DNA of 64,000 bases, taken from the NCBI RefSeq assembly GCF_014873915.1, contig NZ_JADBEJ010000008.1, positions 744,001 through 808,000 of the forward strand, written 5' to 3'. Positions 6,939 to 14,931 of the stretch are shown piece after piece. The DNA is from Amycolatopsis roodepoortensis. GTDB lineage: Bacteria > Actinomycetota > Actinomycetes > Mycobacteriales > Pseudonocardiaceae. The translations under genes were made by a program, and so were the position numbers. Under the pieces are notes generated by a model, which did no database searches, was not told the DNA's origin, and worked only from the letters and a program-made list of their open reading frames with translations. Position 1 is the stretch's first letter. Each line of letters opens with the position of its first letter.

Positions 6939-7462
6939 TGTTCGAACGCTTCACCACCGAAGCCCGCGATGTCGTCGTCGGGGCTCAGCGCGTGGCGTCG
7001 GACGAGGGATCGGGGAACGTCGACGCGCTGCACCTGCTGACGTCAATCGCGCGGCACACCGGCGTGCTCACCGCGCTGGGCTGCCCGGCGGACGAACTGG
7101 CCGACGACCTCCGGCGCGTCCGGCGGCGTGGCGGGATGAGCGATGCCGACGTCGAAGCCCTGAGCGGTTTCGGCATCGACGTCGAGCACATCGTCGAGCG
7201 GGTCGAGCAGACCCACGGCCCCGGCGCGCTGACCGGTGGCCGTCGTGCCGGGCGCGGTCATCGGCCGTTCACGCCGGAGGCCAAGAAGGTGCTGGAGAAG
7301 AGCCTTCGCGAAGCCATCGACGTCGGCAGCAAGCGCATCGAAGGCGAGCACCTGCTGCTCGCGCTGACCGCCGTCCCCGGTGCCGCGGCCGACGTGCTCG
7401 CGCAGCGGGGCATCGACTACCTCGCCGTCCGGCGCCTGCTGGAGCAACGGGAGGCCAGCTGA
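6938..7462 (+). CDS. Clp N-terminal (R) domain protein without ATPase
   Basis: 174 residues holding two Clp-N repeats, the first from MFERFTTEARDVVVGAQ and the second from RPFTPEAKKVLEKSLREAI (about residue 108). EGEHLLLALTAVPG is the repeat's second-helix signature. There is no Walker A/B AAA module, so this is not ClpC or ClpB; it may be a substrate adaptor, or the sensory partner of the HTH protein encoded immediately upstream (1-nt overlap). The linkage to the HTH and to a double operator argues for a regulatory role (inference). Confidence 0.82.
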   Translation: MFERFTTEARDVVVGAQRVASDEGSGNVDALHLLTSIARHTGVLTALGCPADELADDLRRVRRRGGMSDADVEALSGFGIDVEHIVERVEQTHGPGALTGGRRAGRGHRPFTPEAKKVLEKSLREAIDVGSKRIEGEHLLLALTAVPGAAADVLAQRGIDYLAVRRLLEQREAS

Positions 7463-7475
7463 CCTCCCGCTTCGC

Positions 7476-7590
7476 GGAACTCGCGTGATCAGACGCGTAA
7501 CTCGCGTGCTTGGACGCCGCACACGCGAGTTACGCCCCTGATCACGCGAGTTACGCCTCCAAACACGCGAGTTGCGCCTCCGATCACGGG
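7476..7590. repeat. 21-bp-period array of GTAACTCGCGTG, locus 1
   Basis: Two direct units start at 7476 and 7497; three inverted units (CACGCGAGTTAC) start at 7522, 7543 and 7564, and a decayed unit at 7585. Every step within each orientation is exactly 21 bp. The array fills the gap between the convergent Clp-N and YczE genes and its last unit overlaps the yczE stop. The RNA would fold as a long imperfect hairpin. Confidence 0.8.
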
Positions 7591-8216
7591 TGGGCGCGCT
7601 CCCGCCAGATGACGTACGGCAGGAAAGCCTGCGTCAGCGGCCCGATCGCGAGCGCGTAGAGGACCGTGCCGATACCGACGGTGCCGCCGAGCAGCCAGCC
7701 GGCCGCCAGGACGGTGATCTCGATGAGCGTCCGGACGAGACGGATCGACTTGCCCGTTCGCGCCGAAAGGCCGGTCATCAGCCCGTCGCGCGGGCCGGGG
7801 CCGAGCCGCGCGCCGACGTAGACCGCGGCGCCGAGACCGTTGAGCACCACGCCGGCGACCAGATTGAGGAGCTGCCAGCCGAGCACGTGCTGGTCGGGCA
7901 GGAAGAGCCGCACGAAGTCGACGGTGAGCGAGATGACCACGATGTTGGCGACGGTGCCGATCCCCGGCCGTTGCCGCAGCGGGATCCACAGCAGGAGCAC
8001 CAGCACCGACGCGATCGCGGTGACCGTGCCGAACGAGAGCCCGGTGATCTTCATCAGCCCTTCGTGGAACACGTCCCACGGGTCGAGGCCGAGCCCGGAC
8101 CTGGTCAGCATGGCCATGCTGCCGCCGTAGAGGACGAGCCCGGCGACGAGCTGGACCGACCGGCGGGTGGTGTCCTGGGAGATGCCGACAGGTCTGAGGT
8201 CGAGTTTGAGTGCCAC
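7584..8216 (-). CDS. yczE: YczE/YitT-like integral membrane protein
   Basis: 210 residues from a GTG, with about five to six hydrophobic helices. LTRSGLGLDPWDVFHEGL near residue 37 and GARLGPGPRDGLMTGL near 135 are hallmarks of the YczE/YyaS family of putative permeases. The transported compound is unknown. Divergent to it lies a MocR-type regulator; YczR(MocR)-YczE pairs are a known conserved arrangement across bacteria, so the neighbour almost certainly controls this gene. The stop overlaps the edge of the 21-bp repeat array. Confidence 0.85.
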   Translation of the reverse strand: MALKLDLRPVGISQDTTRRSVQLVAGLVLYGGSMAMLTRSGLGLDPWDVFHEGLMKITGLSFGTVTAIASVLVLLLWIPLRQRPGIGTVANIVVISLTVDFVRLFLPDQHVLGWQLLNLVAGVVLNGLGAAVYVGARLGPGPRDGLMTGLSARTGKSIRLVRTLIEITVLAAGWLLGGTVGIGTVLYALAIGPLTQAFLPYVIWRERAHP

Positions 8217-8247
8217 GAGTCCACCATCAGGGGTAAGTGGCTACCTT

Positions 8248-8275
8248 GAACATGACCAATCTGGAACAATTGGCC
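8248..8275. promoter_or_regulatory. candidate MocR binding region
   Basis: The sequence contains a direct repeat GAACA (8248-8252 and 8264-8268) and an inverted repeat CCAAT-N8-ATTGG (8256-8260, 8269-8273) just before the MocR start at 8278. MocR regulators commonly bind direct plus inverted half-sites. AATTGGCC recurs inside the gene at 8321. Confidence 0.45.
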
Positions 8276-8277
8276 TT

Positions 8278-9732
8278 ATGGAACCGCTTATCCCGCTGAC
8301 TGGACGCGTTTCTGGGTCGAAATTGGCCATTTTGCTGGGGAACTGGCGGCAGAGTGGTTCTCGACACGGTGCCGCGGATCTCGCGGCGGCCGTCGAGCTG
8401 CTGGTCCTCGACGGCAGGCTCCCGCTCGGCACGAAACTCCCGGCCGAACGGGAGCTCGCCGACGCGCTGGAGGTCAGCCGCACGCTGATCGGCGCCGCGC
8501 TGGACAAGCTGCGGGCCGACGGTCTGGTCGCCAGCCGTCGCGGGGCGGGTTCGTGGATCGCGTCGCCCGGCGGCCGGGGCCGGGACGCGATCCTGCCGAC
8601 CGGCGAGGACCTCATCGACCTCGCCCAAGCCTGTCCGCCCGCCGTCGCCGGCCTGGTCCCGGCCGTGGACGCCGCGCGGAAAGCCCTGGTGGACCACCTC
8701 GGCGAGAACGGTTACCAGGTACGCGGCCTGCGGATCCTGCGCGAGCGGATCGCGCGCCGCTACACCGAACGCGGGCTGCCGACCAACGCCGAACAGGTGA
8801 TGGTCACCAACGGCGCGCATCACGCGTTCGTGCAGGTCCTGCGGATGCTGGCCGGCCCTGGTGACCGGGTGCTGGTCGAACAGCCGACGTATCCGAACTC
8901 GCTCGAGGCCATCGGCGCCGCGCACGCCATCCCGGTGCCGGTGCCCCTGGATCCGGCCACCGGCTGGGACATCGTCGGGATCGAGGCCGCGCTGCGGCAG
9001 TCCGCGCCGAGGCTCGCGTATTTCGTCGCGGACTTCCAGAACCCGACCGGCCTGCGGATGGACGCCGACAGCCGTCAGCGCCTCGCGACCGCGCTGAACC
9101 GCGCCCGGACCCCGGCGATCGTCGACGAGACGCTGGTCGAGCTGGACCTCGAAGGCGATCCGGCCGACGGGCCGCCGCCGCTGGGCGCGTACCTGGGTGA
9201 CCTCGGCATCACGATCGGCTCGGCGTCCAAATCGCATTGGGCGGGTCTGCGGCTCGGCTGGATCCGCGCCTCCGAGGACGTCATCGGCAGGCTGATCGCG
9301 GCCCGGTTCGCCGTCGACCTGGGATCGCCGGTCTTCGAGCAGCTCGTCCTCGCCGAACTGCTCGACGACGGCGGGGCCGCGCTGGCGCACCGCCGTCAGG
9401 AGGCGCTGGCGCTGCGGGACGCGCTGACGGGGGCGCTGAACTGGTACTGCCCCGAGTGGACGTTCACCGTGCCGCGCGGCGGGCTTTCGCTGTGGTGCCG
9501 TCTGCCGGAGCCGATGAGCACGCGGCTGGCCGTCGCTGCGGCAGGCCACGGTGTGCAGGTGGCGCCGGGTTCGCGATTCGGTGTCCACGGTGGACTGGAG
9601 CGCTGGCTGCGGCTGCCGTACGCGCTTCCGTCCGACCGGCTTTTCGAGGCCGTGCGGCGGCTGGGCACGGCGGCCGCTTCGGTGGCCGCGACCCCCGCCA
9701 CGGCGGCCCCGGCCACCGTCCAGGTCATCTGA
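8278..9732 (+). CDS. MocR family regulator (GntR-type wHTH fused to aminotransferase fold), YczR-like
   Basis: 484 residues. The N-terminal winged helix covers about residues 30-100 (GTKLPAERELADALEVSRTL is the recognition part), followed by a linker and a fold-type I aminotransferase domain. EQPTYPNSLEAI, VADFQNPTGLRM and the PLP lysine in GSASKSHWAGLRLGWI (about 315-330) are visible. Such proteins use PLP as sensor ligand and usually do not transaminate. The divergent yczE gene identifies it as a YczR-type member. The ATG at 8278 is used because the preceding dyad would otherwise lie inside the gene. Confidence 0.88.
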   Translation: MEPLIPLTGRVSGSKLAILLGNWRQSGSRHGAADLAAAVELLVLDGRLPLGTKLPAERELADALEVSRTLIGAALDKLRADGLVASRRGAGSWIASPGGRGRDAILPTGEDLIDLAQACPPAVAGLVPAVDAARKALVDHLGENGYQVRGLRILRERIARRYTERGLPTNAEQVMVTNGAHHAFVQVLRMLAGPGDRVLVEQPTYPNSLEAIGAAHAIPVPVPLDPATGWDIVGIEAALRQSAPRLAYFVADFQNPTGLRMDADSRQRLATALNRARTPAIVDETLVELDLEGDPADGPPPLGAYLGDLGITIGSASKSHWAGLRLGWIRASEDVIGRLIAARFAVDLGSPVFEQLVLAELLDDGGAALAHRRQEALALRDALTGALNWYCPEWTFTVPRGGLSLWCRLPEPMSTRLAVAAAGHGVQVAPGSRFGVHGGLERWLRLPYALPSDRLFEAVRRLGTAAASVAATPATAAPATVQVI

Positions 9733-9762
9733 CCCCCCGAAATGCTTGGGTGGAAAACGGAA

Positions 9763-9836
9763 ATAGCCGGTGCGCCGGCGGGGCGCTCGATGCTCCAGGG
9801 AGGGCATCGGCGCCGCGCGACCAGCGCACCGGCTAT
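9763..9836 (+). other. nested hairpin structure downstream of MocR gene
   Basis: Outer 13-nt arms 9763-9775 and 9824-9836 (ATAGCCGGTGCGC and its complement) enclose an inner stem CGATGC/GCATCG (9788-9793, 9804-9809). It lies 31 bp after the stop and is a plausible terminator or a small structured RNA. Confidence 0.4.
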
Positions 9837-10000
9837 CCGGCCCGCCCCGAGACCGGAATCTCGGGACGGGCACCGCGGCGGTTACCCGGCACAGCCCCTC
9901 GACGTGCCGGGAACCGCCCGCGGTTCAGGCGGGCTTCGAGCTTGACCGGCTCCTGCTCGGCGCGGTGAGCAGAAGCCCCCGAAGTCCACCCGGTGCTGGT

Positions 10001-10031
10001 CCCGGCGCCGCAGGGGCAGCGCGGCGCCGGG
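10001..10031. terminator. GC-rich hairpin in the 9733-10195 gap
   Basis: Perfect 11-bp arms CCCGGCGCCGC and GCGGCGCCGGG surround a 9-nt loop. The gap between the MocR gene and the convergent secreted-protein gene holds this, the nested hairpin at 9763 and no convincing gene. There is no U-tract. Confidence 0.45.
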
Positions 10032-10195
10032 GCCGGGATCCGAACCGGCCGGGCGCGGTCGGCCGTTCGGAAAGACAAAGGGGATGCCTGAAAGAGGGGC
10101 AGGCGAAAAGCGGCTTGTGCCGGCGGGATCAGCAGACGTCGGAACCCGAAGTTGATCTTGGTTTGGACGTGGTTCTCCCCGGCGACCCGGTCAGG

Positions 10196-11272
10196 TCAGT
10201 CGGGGGAGGTGGCGGGAAGCGCGGCTTCCCTGCCGGTGCGCTCGCCTTCGTGGTCGCAGCCGGTTCCGATGAGCTTCAGCTGCGTGGCGGGCATTCCGGC
10301 GTCGAGCACGGCGAGCGGCCCGCGGCCGCCGCCGGTGTTGTCGTGGCCCGGCTGGGCGGTCGTCGTGGGCGCGATCGGGGCCACCGGGGTGCTCGGCAGG
10401 CCACCGCCACCGCCGGAGCCGCCGCCGTCCGGGGACGCGTGCGTGTCGGATTCGGCGGGCGCGGCCGGAACGGGCTGGGCGTCGGTCTTGACCCGGACGG
10501 GCAGCGCGACGCGGTGGTTCTGGCTCGCCGTCGCCGGAGCGGGGCTCTCGGCGGGGACGGCCGGACGCGGGGCCGGAGCGGCAGGCGCGGGGGCGTTCTC
10601 CGTGACGGCCTTGGCCGGGACGGCGATGGTGACCGAGCCGCCGGCCGACTCGCCGGAGCCGCCGCCGAAGACGGGGTCGAGCATGTCGCCGGTGCCCGGC
10701 AGGATCACCGGAGCACCCGCGTCGCAGCACGGACCCGGCGTGAGGATCGGCGTGACGACCTGGTCGCCGATTCCGTCTACGACGCCGACGACCCCGCCGA
10801 CGGTCTGGACGACACCGCCGACCGTGGTCGTGACGACATTCAGCACGCCGCCGATGAGGCCGCCGAGCAAGCCGTTGGACGCCTGGGTTTTCGCGGTCTT
10901 CGTGGCAGGTTCCGGAGAAGAAGTCTTCGAAACCGCCGCTTCCTCCACAGTGGCCTCAGGCTCCTCGTGCGCAACGGGAGCGGGCTCTTCTTGAGAGGTC
11001 TCAGCGGGTTTCGCGGTTTCGGTCGCGGTGGAGTCCGAATTGGACTCAGTGGACTCGGCGGGCTTCTCGGGAGTAGTCGTTTTCCCGGATCCGGTTTCGT
11101 CCGCGGGCTGCACGACGGAGGTCTCCGGCGTCGCGAGGGGCTCTTCGTCGGCCGAAGCCGTCGTGCTCAGCACGGCGCCGAGGAGCCAGCCGGTGAGCAC
11201 GAGTCCGCCCGCGAAAAGGATTCGCTTCGGGGCGGTGAGGCCGCCACGGCGCACGACTGCCGTACCACTCAT
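10196..11272 (-). CDS. secreted low-complexity protein, unknown function
   Basis: 358 residues from the ATG at 11272 (a GTG at 11284 is an alternative). A basic start (VVRRGGLTAPKR), a hydrophobic stretch and ASA-DEE give a signal peptide with cleavage near residue 40. The mature protein is Pro/Thr/Glu/Ser-rich, then a Val/Gly-rich block (GGLIGGVLNVVTTTVGGVVQ), then Pro/Ala/Gly linkers, with three Cys (PGPCC and GTGCD). No known domain is recognised; it looks like an exported surface or cell-wall-spanning protein. It is divergent from an ECF-like sigma gene, which may control it (inference). Confidence 0.6.
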   Translation of the reverse strand: MSGTAVVRRGGLTAPKRILFAGGLVLTGWLLGAVLSTTASADEEPLATPETSVVQPADETGSGKTTTPEKPAESTESNSDSTATETAKPAETSQEEPAPVAHEEPEATVEEAAVSKTSSPEPATKTAKTQASNGLLGGLIGGVLNVVTTTVGGVVQTVGGVVGVVDGIGDQVVTPILTPGPCCDAGAPVILPGTGDMLDPVFGGGSGESAGGSVTIAVPAKAVTENAPAPAAPAPRPAVPAESPAPATASQNHRVALPVRVKTDAQPVPAAPAESDTHASPDGGGSGGGGGLPSTPVAPIAPTTTAQPGHDNTGGGRGPLAVLDAGMPATQLKLIGTGCDHEGERTGREAALPATSPD

Positions 11273-11449
11273 GGCAATCACCACCGTCCGCGCCTGAAAC
11301 CCACGTTTCCCGCGTGAGTTCGATCTTTCTTGGGGTCTCTTCCGGCCAGGTCGCAGTTCCCCCGGGGCTGCACCAGTTTTAGCACCGGAGGGGAGTGTTT
11401 CACTTCAGCCGCCGCCGATCCAGCCCGTTAGGCGGAACGACGCAACCGG

Positions 11450-11472
11450 CTCCGGTGCCTGGAGTACCGGAG
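11450..11472. promoter_or_regulatory. dyad in the divergent gap 11273-11637
   Basis: CTCCGGT (11450-11456) and ACCGGAG (11466-11472) form a 7-bp inverted repeat with 9-nt spacing. The 365-bp gap between the secreted-protein gene and the sigma gene must hold both promoters; a GGAAC-like -35 element occurs at about 11434. No small gene is evident. Confidence 0.3.
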
Positions 11473-11637
11473 TTGATCACTCTCGGTATGTACCCGGCGG
11501 CCATCCGGGGAGGGGTGGAACTACTCAAATCATCGGTGACCTGACCTTTTCCGGATCCCGGATGCGGTGTGTGCCGTCCAAGTCGCGTTCGGTGATCGGT
11601 GCGGCGAGCGCAAGCCGCTAGGAGGGGAAGGTCCGGG

Positions 11638-12111
11638 ATGTGGGACGTGAACGCGTTGTCCGCGGCGGTGCTCAAGACCCTGAAGGCGTACCGGCTGAGC
11701 GAAGCCGACGCGCACGACGTCTGTCAGGACGCGTGGCAGGAACTCCTTCGCGCACCCGGCGCGTTACGCGACGAAGCGAAGCTCGCCGCTTGGCTGACGA
11801 CCACCGCGCGGCGCCGCGCGCTCCGGATGATCACCAGGAACAGGCGCGAAACACCGCGTCCGCTGCCCGGCGCGGAGCCGACCCCGGAGGCCGAGGTCGT
11901 CCGCGCCGAACGCGACCGCGCGCTCTGGGCGGCGGTCGATCGCCTGCCGGACTCGCATCGGCGGATGATGCGGCTCCTCGCGTACCGGCCGGAGCTGTCC
12001 TACGCCCAGCTCGCGGGGGAGCTGGGCATCAGTCCGGCCAGCGTCGGCAGGCTCCGACGGCGGTGTCTGGACCGGCTCAGACGGGCACTCGAGAAAAGCG
12101 GCTGGGCGTGA
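11638..12111 (+). CDS. ECF-like RNA polymerase sigma factor
   Basis: 157 residues from the ATG at 11638, preceded by GGAGGGGAAGG. Region 2 is represented by LSEADAHDVCQDAWQELLR (about 19-37) and AWLTTTARRRALRMI, region 4 by LPDSHRRMMRLLAYRPELSY and the HTH AQLAGELGISPASVGRLRRR (about 124-143). The spacing fits a group IV sigma factor, although region 2.2 is less conserved than usual. No anti-sigma gene adjoins it. The divergent secreted-protein gene is a candidate target. It ends 12 bp before the stop of the convergent aminotransferase gene. Confidence 0.8.
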   Translation: MWDVNALSAAVLKTLKAYRLSEADAHDVCQDAWQELLRAPGALRDEAKLAAWLTTTARRRALRMITRNRRETPRPLPGAEPTPEAEVVRAERDRALWAAVDRLPDSHRRMMRLLAYRPELSYAQLAGELGISPASVGRLRRRCLDRLRRALEKSGWA

Positions 12112-12123
12112 ACATCGGACGAG

Positions 12124-13287
12124 TCACCGAAGTTTGCGCAATCGGGTGACCGCTTCGTCGATGACCTCGTTGCGTTTGCAGAACGCGAAACGCAGGAGGT
12201 GTTTCCACTCGTCCGGGTGATCGGTGAACACCTTTACGGGCACGGCCGCCACGCCCACCCGTTCGGGGAGTTCCCAAGCCAGTTCCGCGGCGTCGTCGAA
12301 ACCGAGCGGCCGGACGTCGACGCAGACGAAGTACGTCCCGGCGGTCGGCCGGACCGCGAACCCGGCCTCCGCGAGACCCGCCGCGAGCCGGTCCCGTTTG
12401 TCCTGAAGGCTCGTGCGCAGGTCTTCGGCCCACGGCAGTTCGTGGTCCAGCGCGTGGGCGACGGCGGGCTGGAACGGGCCGCCCGAGACGAAGGTGATGA
12501 ACTGCTTCGCCGCCTTCACCGCCGCGACCAGCTCGGGGCCGGCGCAGACCCAACCGATCTTCCAGCCGGTGCAGTTGAACGTCTTGCCCGCGCTGGAGAT
12601 CGAGACGGTCCGGTCGCGCATGCCGGGGAAGGTCGCGAGCGGCAGATGCTCGGCGTCGTCGAAGACCAGGTGCTCGTACACCTCGTCGGTGATCGCGATC
12701 AGGTCGTGCTCCACGCAGAGCGCGGCGACGGCTTCCAGTTCGGCGCGCGTGAACACCGTGCCGGTCGGGTTGTGCGGAGAGTTGATCAGGATCGCCCTGG
12801 TCCGGCCGGTCACCGCGGCGCGCAGGCCCTCGACGTCCAGCGCGAACCGCCCGTTGCGTTCGACCAGGCCGACGACACGCCGCTCCGCGCCCGCCATGGC
12901 GACCGCGGCCGCGTACGAGTCGTAGTACGGCTCGATGACGATCACCTCGTCACCCGCCTGGGTCAGCGCGATCAGCGACGCCGCGATGGCCTCGGTGGCG
13001 CCGGCGGTGACCAGGATCTCGGTGCCGGGGTCGTACTCGACGCCGTAGCGGAGACGGTGCCGCGCGATCGCCGCGCGCAGCTCCGGCCGCCCCGGACCCG
13101 GCGGATACTGGTTCGCGCCCCCGAACAGCGCGTTCTTGGCGGCGTCGAGCATTCCGGCGGGCCCGTCGGTGTCGGGGAAACCCTGGCCGAGGTTGACGGC
13201 TTCGTGGCGGACGGCCAGTGCCGTCATCTCCGCGAAGATGGTCGACGTGAAGGGCTGGAGGCGGGGTACGAGGACAGGTTCGCGCAC
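12124..13287 (-). CDS. class I/II aminotransferase, PLP-dependent (DapC/kynurenine aminotransferase-like)
   Basis: 387 residues from a GTG. Conserved features include NLGQGFPDTDGP (about 32-43), NQYPPGPGRPELR, INSPHNPTGTVF (about 167-178), AITDEVYEHLVF, and the PLP lysine in SISSAGKTFNCTGWKIGW (about 232-249). This set matches fold-type I aminotransferases annotated as N-succinyldiaminopimelate or kynurenine/methionine aminotransferases; the exact amino donor cannot be read off. No lysine-pathway genes adjoin it. It is divergent from the DUF445 gene, with only 29 bp between starts. Confidence 0.82.
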   Translation of the reverse strand: MREPVLVPRLQPFTSTIFAEMTALAVRHEAVNLGQGFPDTDGPAGMLDAAKNALFGGANQYPPGPGRPELRAAIARHRLRYGVEYDPGTEILVTAGATEAIAASLIALTQAGDEVIVIEPYYDSYAAAVAMAGAERRVVGLVERNGRFALDVEGLRAAVTGRTRAILINSPHNPTGTVFTRAELEAVAALCVEHDLIAITDEVYEHLVFDDAEHLPLATFPGMRDRTVSISSAGKTFNCTGWKIGWVCAGPELVAAVKAAKQFITFVSGGPFQPAVAHALDHELPWAEDLRTSLQDKRDRLAAGLAEAGFAVRPTAGTYFVCVDVRPLGFDDAAELAWELPERVGVAAVPVKVFTDHPDEWKHLLRFAFCKRNEVIDEAVTRLRKLR

Positions 13288-13316
13288 GATCAGCCATCCT
13301 CACGGACAATGGCCGT

Positions 13317-14615
13317 GTGGAGCAACTGACGCCCGCCAAGGTGACCCCAGCCGATCCGCCCGGTGGAAGCGCCGCCGAGGAGGAGAAGCGCCGCGGCCTG
13401 CGCAAGATGAAGATGGTCGCGCTGTCGTTCCTGCTCGGCGCGACGGTGATCTTCCTGCTGACCAGCTGGGCCGAAGCCGCCGGCTGGCCCGCCTGGGTCG
13501 GCTACGTCCGCGCCGCCGCCGAAGCCGGGATGGTCGGCGCGCTCGCCGACTGGTTCGCGGTGACGGCGCTGTTCCGTCATCCGCTGCGGATCAAGATCCC
13601 GCACACCGCGATCATCCCGAACAAGAAGGACGCGCTGGGCAGCAGTCTCGGTGACTTCGTCGGCTCGAACTTCCTTTCCGAGACCGTGGTCCGCGAGAAA
13701 CTGAGCCGGGTCGAGGTCTCGAAGCGGCTCGGCGGCTGGCTCGCGCAGCCCGCCAACGCGGAGCGGGTGACGTCTGAGCTGGCCACCGTCGTGCGGGCGG
13801 CGGTCAAGGTGCTCCGCGACGAAGACGTCCAGGCGATCATGGAACAGGCCGTGGTCAAGCGGATCGTGGACAAGCCGTGGGGCCCGCCGCTGGGGAAGAT
13901 CCTCGAAGGCGTGTTCGCCGACGGCGCGCACCACAAGCTGGTGGACCTGATGTGCGATCGCGCCTACGAATGGGTGCGGGACAACCACACGACGATGCTG
14001 CGCGTGGTCTCGGACCGGGCGCCGAGCTGGTCGCCGAAATTCGTCGACGAGATGCTCGCGGACAAGGTCTACGGCGAGGTGCTGTCGTTCGTCTGGGCGG
14101 TGAAGACCGACGTCAACCACCCCATGCGGCTGGCGCTGGACAAGTTCCTCGGCGAGTTCGCCCAGGATCTGCAGACCGACCCCGAGGTGATGGCGCGCGC
14201 CGAACAGGTCAAATCCCAGATGCTCGGGCACGACGAGGTGCAGAAGCTGATCGGCTCGGCCTGGGCGACGGCCAAGGAGATGCTCCTCAACGCCGCCGAG
14301 GACCCGTCGAGCGAGCTGCGGCGCCGCGTGCGCACCGGCCTGGAGACCCTCGGCGGGCGGCTCGTCTCCGACGACCACATCCGGTCCAAAGTGGACACCT
14401 GGGTGGAGGGCGCGGCGGCCTACGTGGTCACGCACTACTCCAAGGAGATCACCACGATCATCACCGACACCGTGGAGCACTGGGACGCCGAGGAGACCTC
14501 GCGCAAGATCGAGCTCCAGGTCGGCCGGGATCTGCAGTTCATCCGGATCAACGGCACGGTGGTCGGCGCGCTCGCCGGGTTGGTCATCTACACCGTCGCG
14601 CAGCTGCTGTTCTGA
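13317..14615 (+). CDS. DUF445 family membrane-associated protein
   Basis: 432 residues from a GTG. After a charged leader there is a membrane helix (about 33-52), then the DUF445 signature EAGMVGALADWFAVTALFRH and IPHTAIIPNKKDALG. A long helical region and a C-terminal hydrophobic helix (VVGALAGLVIYTVAQLLF) follow, so both ends are probably membrane-anchored. The family includes YjiN and YheB; its biochemical role is unknown. A DnaA-box cluster and a 21-bp repeat array follow the gene. Confidence 0.85.
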   Translation: MEQLTPAKVTPADPPGGSAAEEEKRRGLRKMKMVALSFLLGATVIFLLTSWAEAAGWPAWVGYVRAAAEAGMVGALADWFAVTALFRHPLRIKIPHTAIIPNKKDALGSSLGDFVGSNFLSETVVREKLSRVEVSKRLGGWLAQPANAERVTSELATVVRAAVKVLRDEDVQAIMEQAVVKRIVDKPWGPPLGKILEGVFADGAHHKLVDLMCDRAYEWVRDNHTTMLRVVSDRAPSWSPKFVDEMLADKVYGEVLSFVWAVKTDVNHPMRLALDKFLGEFAQDLQTDPEVMARAEQVKSQMLGHDEVQKLIGSAWATAKEMLLNAAEDPSSELRRRVRTGLETLGGRLVSDDHIRSKVDTWVEGAAAYVVTHYSKEITTIITDTVEHWDAEETSRKIELQVGRDLQFIRINGTVVGALAGLVIYTVAQLLF

Positions 14616-14656
14616 GTCGCCGCGCGTATACCACACTCCGGAGGGCCTACCGGGAG

Positions 14657-14730
14657 TTGTCCACAGGAAGTGGAGTCATCCCCAGGGTTATCCACAGCTT
14701 TTCACGTTTTTGGCCTAACGGTGTGCACAA
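14657..14730. promoter_or_regulatory. cluster of three DnaA-box-like sites
   Basis: TTGTCCACAG (14657-14666) and TTATCCACAG (14688-14697) match actinobacterial DnaA boxes exactly; TTGTGCACA on the minus strand (14722-14730) has one mismatch. They lie within 74 bp of gene-free DNA after DUF445. dnaA and dnaN are not in the window, so this is not evidently oriC. Confidence 0.55.
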
Positions 14731-14796
14731 CCCCTGGGGGTAACTCGGGGGTGGGTGACACCAGAAGTTGTGGTCGTTGGGGCCCGGCCGGTAGCC

Positions 14797-14927
14797 GTAA
14801 CTCGCGTGCTCGAAGACGTAACTCGCGTGTTTGAGGGCGTAACTCGCGTGCTTGAAGCCGTGACACCTCCAAGCACGCGAGTTACGCCTCTGATCACGCG
14901 AGTTACGCCCTCAAGCACGCGAGTGAC
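14797..14927. repeat. 21-bp-period array of GTAACTCGCGTG, locus 2
   Basis: Three direct units start at 14797, 14818 and 14839; three inverted units start at 14874, 14895 and 14916. Each step is 21 bp. The array ends 5 bp before the stop codon of the minus-strand CGNR gene at 14932. The 14616-14931 gap holds this array and the DnaA-box cluster, with no gene. Confidence 0.85.
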
Positions 14928-14931
14928 GAGC

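Noticed and set aside
12199..13329. Plus-strand 376-codon frame opposite the aminotransferase gene
   Set aside because: The minus strand carries every PLP aminotransferase motif; the plus frame has none.
14797..14927. CRISPR array
   Set aside because: The 12-bp units are too short, the linkers are 9 bp and similar, half of the units are inverted, and no cas gene is near.
14616..14931. Chromosomal origin
   Set aside because: DnaA boxes are present but dnaA, dnaN and recF are not, and an actinobacterial oriC usually has many more boxes.
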